A stretch of DNA of 64,000 nt, taken from positions 434,001-498,000 of the forward strand of contig NC_026743.1 of the NCBI RefSeq assembly GCF_000210295.1, written 5' to 3'. Source of the DNA: Trypanosoma brucei gambiense DAL972. Its lineage: Eukaryota; Euglenozoa; Kinetoplastea; Trypanosomatida; Trypanosomatidae. The translations under genes and the position numbers were made by a program. The notes under the pieces are model-generated. The model worked only from the letters and a program-made list of their open reading frames with translations, had not been told where the DNA came from and made no database searches. This document shows positions 10,029-20,126 of the stretch, one piece after another; positions within the stretch are counted from its first letter, which is position 1, and every line of letters begins with the position of its first letter.

Positions 10029-12449
10029 ATGTTTCGGCAAACAGTTACATCACTGGAGAAACTTGTTATTGTGGAGTCCCCCAACAAAGTCATTAAGATT
10101 GAGGGGCTTCTGAGCAATCCAAAGGTGATTCCCGACTGGTCGTTCAAGCAGGGGCACCTCAAGTGCGTAGGAATAGGTGCTGAGAAAGCAGTGGCAATGG
10201 CAACGACCGGCCACTTCATGGCTCTGAAGGAAATTACCTGGATAACACATCCCCTACCCCCATCGAGTGCAGGGGGAAAACCGCAAGAATATGATGGGGA
10301 GGCATTCCCCTCTAGCGGTACCCTTGCAGAGTACACTCTCGAGTGGGAACCGTTACCAGGCCGCCGTATCCAGGAAACACTTGAGCGCTACATCGAGGGG
10401 AAGGTAGAGAATGTGTCTGAAATTATTCTTGCAACGGACCCTGATCGTGAAGGTGAGCTAATCGCTGTCCATGCCCTTCAGACGATAAAGCGACTGTATC
10501 CGAAACTGAAGGTTCCCTTTTCACGGGCGTACATGCACAGCATTACGGAGGATGGTATTCGTAAAGCTATGAAAGAGCGGAGTTTGAATATATGTGATTA
10601 CGACCTCGCAAGTGCCGCGGAGACACGTCACGTAATGGATCGTTTTTTTGGCTTCTTAGGTAGTTCCGTGGTTCGCGCGGCCAATTCGCAGATGCGTTCA
10701 ATTGGCCGTGTACAAACACCCGCACTGATTCTCATCAATGAGCGTGAGGATAAGATTAGCGCTTTCTTGGAGAGGAACAAATCAACGTTTGTAGTTGAGG
10801 CGACGTGCCAGTTTCCAGTTCCGCATGGCACAACCTTTTCCCAGGTTGTGGACATTCATTCAGACCGCCGAGGGGCACCGTCACAATGGAATACGGCAGC
10901 GGAGGCTAATAACTGCTTGGAGCACTGGAAGCTAGACGGCTGCCAAAGTTTCAGCATTCCACACGATCCAATTGTCACCCCGTCAAAGGTTCCGCCGCCG
11001 CAGCCGCTTACGATGGCGGCGGCAATCACAAAGTTGAACCGACAGATGAAGTTAAGCAGTGAGATGGTCAGCGGTTACCTTCAGGATCTGTTTCAGCTGG
11101 GTCATATTACGTACCCCAGGACGGACAGTACGCGGATAGATGAGAGTGCATTGAAGGATATTTACAATGCCGTGAAGAAGAATTTCGGCAAGGAACTTCT
11201 GTATCGTCTTGAGGACCGACCAGCCTCAGGTGGGGATGGTAAAAGGGGGAAAAAACAAACCAAAAAAAAGACTGCAAAAAGGGGGAAAAACTCGGGGACC
11301 CCGGTGGGAAATGTCGAGGATGCTCATGAGGCAATCCGACCAACAAACATCAACGTTCAGGGGGATTCACTGTCACTTTCCCCAGAAACGAGGGCAGTGT
11401 ATGAACTTGTCCGTAGACAGACTCTGGCAGCTTTCATGATCCCACAGGTCGTTGAGAAGATTGTGGCAGACGTTAAATTTGTTAGCGGTAGCGGAGAGAA
11501 ATTGACTCTCACGTTAGGTGGCAAGCGGGTAGTGGAACCGGGATGGACGCGCGCCTTTCATAAGGGAGACTCGGGAAACTTGTCTCTTCATGTCGGCGCT
11601 GAGGAGGGTGCCGATGCGGGTGATGAGGGCGCTCCCACCATGTGTTCGCTGTCCCAGGAGGAATTTTATGCTATCTTAAACCTCCGACGCGTGCTGAACT
11701 CGCCGAACCAGCAGCACCTGTTCGAGCTACGTTCTCCGACTATACGTGAGAATCGCCCGGTTCCCCCAATGCCACACTCGGAAGGGACGCTCATTGAGGA
11801 ACTGAAGAGGAATGGTGTAGGAAGACCCAGCACGTATCCCTTAATAGTCAAGACACTCTTAGCCCGCGGTTACATTCAGGTGAATGCAAAGGGCCGCTGT
11901 GAAACGACGCCGGTGGGAAGGATGCTTGTGGAAACGGCCAAATCGACATTCCCGTCCATAGTTGATCTTGGTTTCACAGCATCTTTTGAGAAGCAACTTG
12001 ATACAGTCGCCAAACCCCACCCCAATAAGCGACCGGCTTTCCTGCGCTCCACAAAGATTTCTCAGGCAGACTACGTGTTGTCTATGTTCCTTTCAACATT
12101 CCTCAACTACGTGTCGGAGGCTGCGTGCACTCAGCGGGCCCGCATTATCGAGCGCTCGATGCGACTGAAGCGTGATCAGGAGGGAGGCTCTGGAATAGGG
12201 GATGCAGAGTTTGAGGAGAGCGTAGTTGCAGCCAGAAGAAAAGTAACGCTTGCTTCCACGGATTTGGTAACACTTCCCAAAACATACAACAACTTCTCCA
12301 CGTTGCAGCGAAACTTGAATGAATATCTTCGACACAATTTTCCACCGTCGCAGGTTAATGGCTCACCTGCTCCGTCGCAGACTGTTGATGCTCCACGCAG
12401 TCGTAGAGGTGGCGCCGGCACGTCGAGGGGTGTTGCGGGCGGTGGGTGA
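10029..12449 (+). CDS. TOPIAmt: DNA topoisomerase type IA, mitochondrial type
   Basis: An 806-residue bacterial-type type IA topoisomerase, which relaxes negatively supercoiled DNA by single-strand passage. The TOPRIM domain is at the N-terminus (KLVIVESPNK at about 11-20, then the acidic ATDPDREGE). The active-site Tyr is Tyr362 in YPRTDS, followed by EAIRPT and GVGRPSTYPLI. A Lys/Arg-rich insertion (about 405-425) interrupts the region between the active-site Tyr and EAIRPT. The C-terminus lacks Cys4 zinc ribbons of the bacterial enzyme. The short N-terminus MFRQTVTSL could serve as a mitochondrial import signal. From memory, T. brucei has a type IA enzyme resolving late theta intermediates of kinetoplast minicircles, and this gene fits it in type and location. 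The alternative, topoisomerase III alpha, is less likely given the bacterial TopA-like motifs. Confidence 0.93.
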   Translation: MFRQTVTSLEKLVIVESPNKVIKIEGLLSNPKVIPDWSFKQGHLKCVGIGAEKAVAMATTGHFMALKEITWITHPLPPSSAGGKPQEYDGEAFPSSGTLAEYTLEWEPLPGRRIQETLERYIEGKVENVSEIILATDPDREGELIAVHALQTIKRLYPKLKVPFSRAYMHSITEDGIRKAMKERSLNICDYDLASAAETRHVMDRFFGFLGSSVVRAANSQMRSIGRVQTPALILINEREDKISAFLERNKSTFVVEATCQFPVPHGTTFSQVVDIHSDRRGAPSQWNTAAEANNCLEHWKLDGCQSFSIPHDPIVTPSKVPPPQPLTMAAAITKLNRQMKLSSEMVSGYLQDLFQLGHITYPRTDSTRIDESALKDIYNAVKKNFGKELLYRLEDRPASGGDGKRGKKQTKKKTAKRGKNSGTPVGNVEDAHEAIRPTNINVQGDSLSLSPETRAVYELVRRQTLAAFMIPQVVEKIVADVKFVSGSGEKLTLTLGGKRVVEPGWTRAFHKGDSGNLSLHVGAEEGADAGDEGAPTMCSLSQEEFYAILNLRRVLNSPNQQHLFELRSPTIRENRPVPPMPHSEGTLIEELKRNGVGRPSTYPLIVKTLLARGYIQVNAKGRCETTPVGRMLVETAKSTFPSIVDLGFTASFEKQLDTVAKPHPNKRPAFLRSTKISQADYVLSMFLSTFLNYVSEAACTQRARIIERSMRLKRDQEGGSGIGDAEFEESVVAARRKVTLASTDLVTLPKTYNNFSTLQRNLNEYLRHNFPPSQVNGSPAPSQTVDAPRSRRGGAGTSRGVAGGG

Positions 12450-14170
12450 TCAGTGGAAAGCATCTGACCCAATGCCGCATGATCTCGGAGCGATATATCC
12501 ATAGAGCAAAAAAGAGATAAAACATTCATCTTTGCTTGTGTTTCCAAAACGAGCACGTGCTTAAACGGATGGTTTGTTTCCTTCCCTCCCTTTTTTGTTT
12601 TCCCATCTCCCCCCTACACCCCCTCCCCCACATTGTACACGCCTCATGTGCGTGCCGTGTGGACGAGGGGCATTTGCCATCCCTTCACTCTATTTTCCCC
12701 CATTACTGTTTGAGTTTCAGGCAGAAGGGGAGGGAGAGGGGGATCGGGGAAAAGGGGCCGACAGCATCAACACCAATCGAAATGATTTCTAAGATGGGGT
12801 AAAAATTATATAAATTAACACGAGTGATGGGAAGGAGGAGGTGCGTGCCGTGTGTAGACGAGGCGCTGCTGCAGCCTCCGTTTACCAGCGACATCGGAGA
12901 CACTGCATATTTTCTTCGGAAACAGGGGGAGACAGCGGCACGGGGTGTGCTGCCTTTTTGTCGCCAGTATGTTGTCCGGAAGGGGCCATTTGCGTATTCG
13001 TGATTATTTTCTTTCGTTCTTCAGTCTTTACATTTTTGTTAGATTTACTGGTAACAATGCGTATGTGTTTCTGCGTACTCCCAATGGGGTACAATAGAGG
13101 ATGTCGGTGCCAGAGGGTACATACACGTATACATGCATGTACATATATATTTATTTATATAGGCAGGCTCATATACATGCACGAGGGCGCAAAAAGAGCC
13201 TTTATCATAAATTATTTTTGCGGCCGCCACACTTCCTTTTTTCACGTATAGATGCACCGGGTTCTTCCCTTCTCATAGCGTGTGAGTGTTCCGAAGCACC
13301 GTTTTCGTTTTCTGGCGCCTTTTTTTTTCTTTAAATTGCCATCTGAGTGCTACCTTTGCATCGTTGTTATTCTTACCACCATCAGCATGGCCATGAGACG
13401 TGGTATTACACATTTAGATGGAAGAGCGAACGGTGTGCGCCGTTTTTTTTTAGCTCCCTGCCCATATTATTTCTTAATTATTTGGTCGATCTCGTCCTCA
13501 CTGTTTTTCTTTCTGCAGGTGATAACCGCCAGTTTGTTTCACGAAGAAATGTCCATCCGTTTACTTCTCTTTGTCTATCTCATAGCTCTGAAGTTGCGTT
13601 CTGCAACAACATCCTATATCTGTCTCATTCTCTGGTTGACTCCAGTTCAACCTTCTGGCCTAGTGGACCGTGGGAAAAGTACGTGAAGAGAGGGTTGTAA
13701 AAAGAAGAAAAGGATCAAGAAGAGTTTTATTTTTTTAAAAATTATTATTATCGGTTCGGACAGTCGTGGCCGGGAAGGGTGGTATAGTGTACCTATACAC
13801 ATTCTCGCATATACTTCTATATCGCTTCACGGGACAAACGAGGGGCGGTTGCGCTTTTGGCACCGCCAGAACCATCGTGATTGCAGCCGCTCGGTGGCAG
13901 ACTACTTGGCGTGCTTGGAGTGCCTTGTCGTGTCTGAGAGTGCCATACGTCTGTTCCCTCGAGTGGCATTTTTTTTTTTTTTGATAACGGCTAGTAGAGG
14001 CCGTTGCTCATTTACGCAAGTAGGAAAGAGGGGTTAACGTGGAGACGAAGAGGGGACGGTGGACGGGAAGGGACGAGTTGTACCTGTGAGGCTGTGCCGT
14101 TAGCGTGTTACTTAAACACTTAGCGGGGCTGCTGTCTTGAGATTCACTGTGAGTTTGTAGTTGTATTGAT
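12450..14170 (+). other. Long intergenic region
   Basis: About 1.7 kb with no credible gene. Short frames on both strands (for example 12841-13251, 13282-13686) translate to Phe/Cys/Ser-rich peptides typical of pyrimidine-rich UTRs. It contains C/T-rich runs at about 12570-12635, AT-rich runs near 13140-13165, and a poly-T tract at 13969-13982 ahead of the next gene. Confidence 0.6.
13969..13994 (+). promoter_or_regulatory. Predicted trans-splice acceptor for the STE11 receptor kinase
   Basis: Fourteen consecutive T residues, then the first AG at 13993-13994. The following 176 bases to the start codon at 14171 contain no ATG, which agrees with use of this site. Inferred from sequence only. 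Confidence 0.55.
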
Positions 14171-17100
14171 ATGAAGCAAGAGTTTGTTCGCCATGTTGAC
14201 GCATACGATCCTCTTAGTGCTGCACAGCCTCCAGTCTTGGAGACGACCGCATCAACCCTTGTGTCGGACAAACCTCCTAACGACAGTTTCGATGTGGACG
14301 TGAACAATAGGCCGAACGTTGAAAGGTGCTTTTCTCCCAACCTGTTGGGTCAGCCTTGTCCTGTTGTATCGAACGGAGACTCATCGAGGAGGCAAGCGAC
14401 ATCCGGCTTTGGCGCATGTGGCGTAGAAATCCACCTGGCCGAGCCGAGCGTGTGCTCCACCAGGGATTCACAAGTGTTCGCGGAGACGCACGGTTCTCGG
14501 TTCATGCGCGGTATTGAACTTCTTGATCGCCTTCCGCATGAAGAGTCAAGGGATGATTGCCAAGAGGAAATGGCAAGTGTGTTTGGTGCTCCTCGAAATC
14601 ACACAAAACCGCAGCCTGAGCAGCAGCAACGGTTAAACCATGAAGAGTTAAGAAGCCCGCTTAGTGTCCACAGTGTTTGCGTGTGGGAAGTCGATGCACC
14701 ACGGGATAACAGGATCGTGATAACGGAGGAAACTGAACCAGGCTGGGAACAACCCGATTCACAGCGGGACGCTGCGCTGCAACAGTTGCTGTGTGACGCT
14801 TCGAAGGCTCGTGGTATTAAGCTAACGTGGTTGCTGTGTGGCTTGCTGTTACCTTTCATGCTCGTGCTCATATCGATGGTGGTGGGAACTGAGTTGCTGT
14901 TGAATGTCAAAGTGGCTGAGCCAAGGAAGGATGTCATAAAATTGTCGACCAGGTTGACACTCAGCCGGTTAAAGGATATGTACTATGATATAAGGAGGAT
15001 GCCACAGGTTTCTGAAGTAGCTAGGGCCTCATCTAAGGTTGCAGAAAAGCGCGCAGCACTAGATTCAGTGTGTTCTTTTCTCCGAGGTGCACCAGTAGTC
15101 CTTGCCACATACAGTGGTGTAAACGCGTCACTTACGTGGACGCACAACTGCTCTGCAGGGGATCAGACTGATATAGCGCTTCCATCCACTATGCGTCTCA
15201 GTGATCCAACATCCCCTACGCCGCGCATATCGAGATATCGATCTGACTTGCTCATTGTGACCGAAAAGTACGGCCCCGAAGCCGATGTGTTCGTAGTGAT
15301 TCTACGAAGAGACATCACAGGCCTGATGTTGCTGGGTCACTCTCTAGTCGACGACTTTACGACGGGGATAAGCCCGTTGGTTGCCATTTTGTTGCCTAGC
15401 TTTTCCTCTTCAAGGCTCACCGTCAGTTTGTACAACAATGCCCAATGGCTTGAAGACGCCAACCCACAGAATAACCCTCATGATGATGAAGTTCTTCTAT
15501 TATTCGAAGAATGGTGTTCGTCGGGGGACACACACACATGGCACAGCGTGGGGCGACTCCTGCCAGGGGGTTTAGCCAACACAACTGTGGGAGAAGATGT
15601 GGCACACTTTCCAGCTCCAGTTCCCCGTCTGGCGGGTGGAGGTTTTTTCAGTGTCACCCCCCCTCTGGTGATGTGCAGTACATTTTGCGTAGATGGTACC
15701 TCCAACACCTGCGGGAAAGATAACCCCAGCAGTGTATGGCTTGTTACTTACGGTTCGTCATCATACCGTGGTCTGGATGGTCTATTGACAACTGCGATGG
15801 TGGTTGGTTACACCGGTGCAGTTCTGTTTATGGTAATGTTGTGCTTCGCCTACATCAGCATAGATGCCCCCGTTAGTTACCTTAAATCCCTTATTTTTTC
15901 TGCTGCCGGGGGGACGGAACGACGCAAAGAGTGGGACCACACCGTGCATGGTTGGCGTAAGATCTGGCTCGGGGATCTCCGTGCACTAGTGAATACATTT
16001 CAAATACTTGCTCTATGTTTTCGATTGAACAAGAAGTACGTGCCCCAGCATATCTTGGAGAAGCAAGTAAAGAACTTGCTAGATGTGAAGGATAAAATAT
16101 GCTCCGCTGACACGGATGGGGAGGCGGCGGTGGAAGTCGCCGAGGGGAGGCACAATGATGACGATGATGCTGTAGATGACAAGGCGAACGTAGGGGCGTT
16201 CGTTTGTGCCGCTACTGTTGCGGATGTCAAATCGAGCATTAGCAAACGAATGTGCCAGGGGTCTCAGTCGGTTACGTCGCTCAACAGAATACAACCTCTG
16301 TGTGAGGTGGGGGACTTACAAGCAACGGATATTGCTGTTGAATCAGGACGGGCAGCCGCGCTTTCAGGCGCTGCGGACGGCAGGGAACCGGTCAACCGTG
16401 GCATGATCCTTGTGGAAAATGCAACTATTCTTACTGTGCACCTTCCCGCAGTGGAGACAGCGTATTTCACCGATTTTGGGCTTGCTGTTGAGCAACACCG
16501 CCACATTATGGCACTTCTTCTGCGCAGTGTTCGGCAGTACCGAGGTGAGCTGTTTCAACGTAGTGGCGAATGTATTTCTGCTGCATGGAATGCTTTCGAT
16601 GGTTGCGCTGACCACGCCATACGGGCGGCGGCTTGCGCTCTTAGAATATTGGATCGACTAGAAGCCTATCGCCGCGCTGGATTCCGTGTGGGCATCGTGC
16701 TCCACCAAGGTCCATTTGTGTGTGGCGTTGTGGAGGATCGTGCGGAGGCTTTCACAACCGTGTTTGGTTCTGTCCCACGGCAGGCGATCGTGTTCAGCGA
16801 GTTGGCCGCGTCGCTAACGGTTTTTGACGTTCTGATCTCTGAACCAGTCAAGGAGTCGCTTTCTTCCCACTACGAGTGTATTATGGTGGACGTAATAAAA
16901 TATCATGAGGACGATCCCCCAATTACACTGTATGAGTTAAGCAAGGAGCGACAACTACCGATGACAAAAGGAATGCCCCGGGGCCCATCAGCTTTTGCGG
17001 AGGAGCATGCACGTGTGTTTTTCAACTTTCGAAACCACGAATTTGGCTTGGCTCTGGCTGGCATCGAAAAGATGAAAAGAAGCTTTTCCAAGACAGAGTT

Positions 17101-18775
17101 ACGTCTCCTGTGGCGGATTGAGCAACTCTGTAAATACTACATGCACCATGAGAAGGATTTGCCACTGCCGTATTACCGTCGTTTTCCCACTTGGCGAATT
17201 TACGAAGTTACGGAGAGCGTTGAAGGAAGTAATGATTTCTTGGCTCTTTCTTCTAGGGGAGGTACTGTTCTCTGCGGCGATATCCCACCCAGTGTGATGG
17301 CACACAAATCGAGTTTTGATTGCGATGCAATGAAATTCCGACAGGAGCTACATGACAACGTGCTCGCATCACGGAGAACTGGCTCCAAAGAATCGGGTTT
17401 AGCTTTTTCCGCAGTGAAGGAGGCAGATATGGGGACAGGATCCCCATCACCGGCTCGCGAAGCAGACGGTGTGAACCGCCGAATGTCAAGTATGTGCTTG
17501 TTAACGGACGCTCATTCGGGTAATCTTGAGAGTGGGTTAGAGAGATCCCTTGGCCGGCCGACCACTTCGTTGCGAGATACGTTGGGTAAAGGCCGTCCCA
17601 GCACGGTGCCGGGAGGTGAATTTGGCACCCCTGAGGCTGAGGGGGCGTCCGCATTGAACGTTGCAGGGCGGAATGCGGGCTCTTTTGACGCCATGAAATC
17701 CACCAACCCCCAAACCAAAACTTGCGCAGATGAAGAAAATTATGGGGATGTTGAGCTTGGGGTTGGTGACGAGCGGCGTCGTTTCTCATTTACAAATTGT
17801 CGTCCGTCTATCATTGCTGAGGGTCGCAGGCGTAGTTACAATAGGTGTGCAGAGTCATGCGTGTCACTTACTAGCGACAGCATGGAGGATGCCCACTCTT
17901 TTTCTGTAGTTGATCCAGGGGGTTCTCTCATGGCGACGTACACTCTACCGAAGAAAATAGTCGCCAAGAATGGCATTACATACCTGCGCAGCTCACGCAT
18001 CCTTGGCAAAGGATCGTTTGGCTGCGTGTATCTAGGCATGGACGTAAACAGTGGTCGTATGACTGCTATAAAGTTTCTTCCCATGCCTTCTGGAGAGGAA
18101 GAAGTGTCCAAGGTTGAGACGGAGGTGGTTGCCATGCAGAAAGTGAAAAGCGGCCACGTCGTGCAGTTCATTTCTTATGCTTTTCAGAGTAACTTGATTA
18201 TAATCATAATGGAATGTATGATGGCAGGCTCTCTTAAGGGGATGTTGGACGCATTTGGCAGCATTCCGCCTGCAACGGCTTGCCTATTCATTCGAGACGT
18301 GTTGCGTGGCTTGCACAAACTTCATTCTAATGGTATCATCCACCGTGATGTAAAGCCTCAAAATGTCCTTCTCACGCTTGGTGGCACGTGTAAGATATCC
18401 GACTTTGGTGCGTCGGCCTTTCTGAGTGAAGTGGTTCGCAGGGAAATGGAAGGGAATGGCCTGCAGATTCAGGGCACCCCCGTCTACTTGGCCCCAGAGG
18501 CAGCACGAGGGAAGCCTGTGGAGCAGAGCGACATTTGGAGCTGTGGTATTATGTTTCTACAGCTCCTTACGGGCGGTCTCCCCTATGCAGACCATTTTCT
18601 TCGAATGCCACCACAGGTTCTCGTCTATCATATTGGGTCAGCCTCCGCAAAGCCTATCATACCAGACGACCTCGACGAGTTCTGTTTGGAGTTTGTGCAG
18701 ATTTGCTTGAAAAGTGACCCGAATGAGCGTTTGTCGGCGCAGCAGCTGTTGGCACTTCCCGTTTTTTCCCTTTAG
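14171..18775 (+). CDS. Membrane STE11-type protein kinase with a cyclase-fold (pseudocyclase) domain
   Basis: A 1,534-residue protein with receptor-like layout. Residues 1-214 are hydrophilic; a membrane segment lies at about 215-243; a lumenal or extracellular domain at about 244-537 contains N-glycosylation sequons NAS, NCS and NTT; a second membrane segment is at about 538-562. A class III nucleotide cyclase-like fold spans about 750-925, a Ser/Arg-rich linker about 930-1268, and a protein kinase domain 1271-1534. The kinase has an intact GKGSFG loop, AIK lysine, HRDVKPQN loop, DFG and an APE-like APEAAR, so it should be active, and it looks like a MAP3K. In the cyclase fold the two metal-binding Asp positions read His757 and Glu800, so cAMP synthesis is unlikely. 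I infer a sensor that couples an outside signal to a MAPK cascade. Confidence 0.9.
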   Translation: MKQEFVRHVDAYDPLSAAQPPVLETTASTLVSDKPPNDSFDVDVNNRPNVERCFSPNLLGQPCPVVSNGDSSRRQATSGFGACGVEIHLAEPSVCSTRDSQVFAETHGSRFMRGIELLDRLPHEESRDDCQEEMASVFGAPRNHTKPQPEQQQRLNHEELRSPLSVHSVCVWEVDAPRDNRIVITEETEPGWEQPDSQRDAALQQLLCDASKARGIKLTWLLCGLLLPFMLVLISMVVGTELLLNVKVAEPRKDVIKLSTRLTLSRLKDMYYDIRRMPQVSEVARASSKVAEKRAALDSVCSFLRGAPVVLATYSGVNASLTWTHNCSAGDQTDIALPSTMRLSDPTSPTPRISRYRSDLLIVTEKYGPEADVFVVILRRDITGLMLLGHSLVDDFTTGISPLVAILLPSFSSSRLTVSLYNNAQWLEDANPQNNPHDDEVLLLFEEWCSSGDTHTWHSVGRLLPGGLANTTVGEDVAHFPAPVPRLAGGGFFSVTPPLVMCSTFCVDGTSNTCGKDNPSSVWLVTYGSSSYRGLDGLLTTAMVVGYTGAVLFMVMLCFAYISIDAPVSYLKSLIFSAAGGTERRKEWDHTVHGWRKIWLGDLRALVNTFQILALCFRLNKKYVPQHILEKQVKNLLDVKDKICSADTDGEAAVEVAEGRHNDDDDAVDDKANVGAFVCAATVADVKSSISKRMCQGSQSVTSLNRIQPLCEVGDLQATDIAVESGRAAALSGAADGREPVNRGMILVENATILTVHLPAVETAYFTDFGLAVEQHRHIMALLLRSVRQYRGELFQRSGECISAAWNAFDGCADHAIRAAACALRILDRLEAYRRAGFRVGIVLHQGPFVCGVVEDRAEAFTTVFGSVPRQAIVFSELAASLTVFDVLISEPVKESLSSHYECIMVDVIKYHEDDPPITLYELSKERQLPMTKGMPRGPSAFAEEHARVFFNFRNHEFGLALAGIEKMKRSFSKTELRLLWRIEQLCKYYMHHEKDLPLPYYRRFPTWRIYEVTESVEGSNDFLALSSRGGTVLCGDIPPSVMAHKSSFDCDAMKFRQELHDNVLASRRTGSKESGLAFSAVKEADMGTGSPSPAREADGVNRRMSSMCLLTDAHSGNLESGLERSLGRPTTSLRDTLGKGRPSTVPGGEFGTPEAEGASALNVAGRNAGSFDAMKSTNPQTKTCADEENYGDVELGVGDERRRFSFTNCRPSIIAEGRRRSYNRCAESCVSLTSDSMEDAHSFSVVDPGGSLMATYTLPKKIVAKNGITYLRSSRILGKGSFGCVYLGMDVNSGRMTAIKFLPMPSGEEEVSKVETEVVAMQKVKSGHVVQFISYAFQSNLIIIIMECMMAGSLKGMLDAFGSIPPATACLFIRDVLRGLHKLHSNGIIHRDVKPQNVLLTLGGTCKISDFGASAFLSEVVRREMEGNGLQIQGTPVYLAPEAARGKPVEQSDIWSCGIMFLQLLTGGLPYADHFLRMPPQVLVYHIGSASAKPIIPDDLDEFCLEFVQICLKSDPNERLSAQQLLALPVFSL

Positions 18776-19451
18776 AAGCGGTAATAAATATGCTGCCGTG
18801 CAGAGCCGCTGGGTTATTTGTTACCATGTCAATGTGATGGAAGGCATTGAAGGGAAATGCGGGATGACGAGAGTTTGAGTTTGTGCATGTGTGGAAAATA
18901 TCGTTTATTTTACCTACACCATGAAAGGACCTCCCTTTTCTTAGTGTGAGAAAAACGTCGGTAGTTGGGTATATATATGTAGGACCGTTGCGATCTTCAG
19001 GAAGATATGTATCCGTTGGGTTTCGAGCACGGTGATTGGAGGTGATAGAGCAAAAAAGGAGAGAGAAGTTGTACAGCAGTGAGAGGATTGAGGATGAAGA
19101 TGAGCAAAAGTGTGTTTTAAACAGTGTAGACAACAAAACACTGGTGTAGTTGAGGTAGTGGATAACGGATATATATATATATATATGAAAAGAAAGGTAT
19201 GGTAGAGGTAAGGTGAGGTGACGCGGGACACCAGCTAACCAGAAGGAAAGATGGGTGAGAAGGCGAAGGCACCGACCTTTTACAATTGCCGTGGCTTCCA
19301 TGCTATGTTTGCTTTACTTTTGTGTTGCTCCTTCAAGCGTATTAAGCGGAGCAGTGATTTTTTTTTCCTCTGTGGAGCGTTAGATGTTACGCTTTAAACC
19401 ATGTCGGGACGTCGTCCGGCCTAATGTTGAAGTTTTTTCCCTTTTCATATA

Positions 19452-19475
19452 ATATATATATATATATATATATAT
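19452..19475. repeat. AT microsatellite
   Basis: About 12 AT units within the 3' UTR/intergenic region; no gene context beyond that. Confidence 0.9.
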
Positions 19476-19985
19476 TACTTACGTGTATGTTTATATGTGT
19501 TATTCCTATATAGTTTCTTCGTCTGATTATTGTCCATTATATTCCAGATGTGGGCGATTTGTGCAGTGTTAGACCCCAATCCTGACCGCTTTTGTGGAGC
19601 AAAAGTTGAGGAGGGAGGTCTGGGCCCGAGTTTGAAATGGGTCATTTGATACAGCAGAGCCTAGTTGGTTGGCATCTGTGGTTCCATCGATTTATCCTGT
19701 TTTTTTTTTTTTTTGGCTTTCGCCTTGTCTTCTCTTCTCTTCACTTTTTTACTTTTCCCCTTTCTTTTCTTTTTTGCTCAAATTCCTCGTAGTCGTTTTA
19801 CAGCGGACAGGGGAACTTTGCTGCAAAGAATAAAATGCTACCGGAGAGGAGGTAGGGAAGGAGGAGAAAGCCTCTGGGATTGTATGTGTGTGAAACGCCT
19901 CTAACGAACTGCTGTTTTGCATTCCTCACCCCCTTCCTCTTTTTTGCCTTCTACTTTTTTTTTTTGTTGCCTTCGGATGTACGAT

Positions 19986-20053
19986 TCTCCCCTCAATTCC
20001 CCTCCTTTTTTCTGATCTCTTCACTGACCCCTCTCCATGCAAAACTTGTGCAG
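19986..20053 (+). promoter_or_regulatory. Predicted trans-splice acceptor for the gene at 20127
   Basis: A long C/T-rich tract (19986-20036) followed by CAG at 20051-20053. The 73-nt leader to 20127 has no ATG, supporting the chosen start. Confidence 0.6.
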
Positions 20054-20126
20054 CCGTGTGTGCAATAGGGTGAAAGCAAAAGTGAGAGTGGTAACGAAAT
20101 AAGGAAGAAAGGAGAAAAGGGGCGTA

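Larger units (their letters stand above)
18776..20126 (+). other. Long intergenic region
   Basis: About 1.35 kb without a gene. It holds AT runs (19169-19186 and 19452-19475), a poly-T run near 19700-19714 and long C/T stretches at 19935-20036. An antisense frame at 18657-19301 is purely low-complexity complement of UTR and overlaps the kinase gene. Confidence 0.6.

Noticed and set aside
18657..19301. 214-codon antisense frame
   Set aside because: It overlaps the end of the STE11 kinase gene on the opposite strand and translates low-complexity complement of UTR, with no domain; opposite strand to every other gene here.
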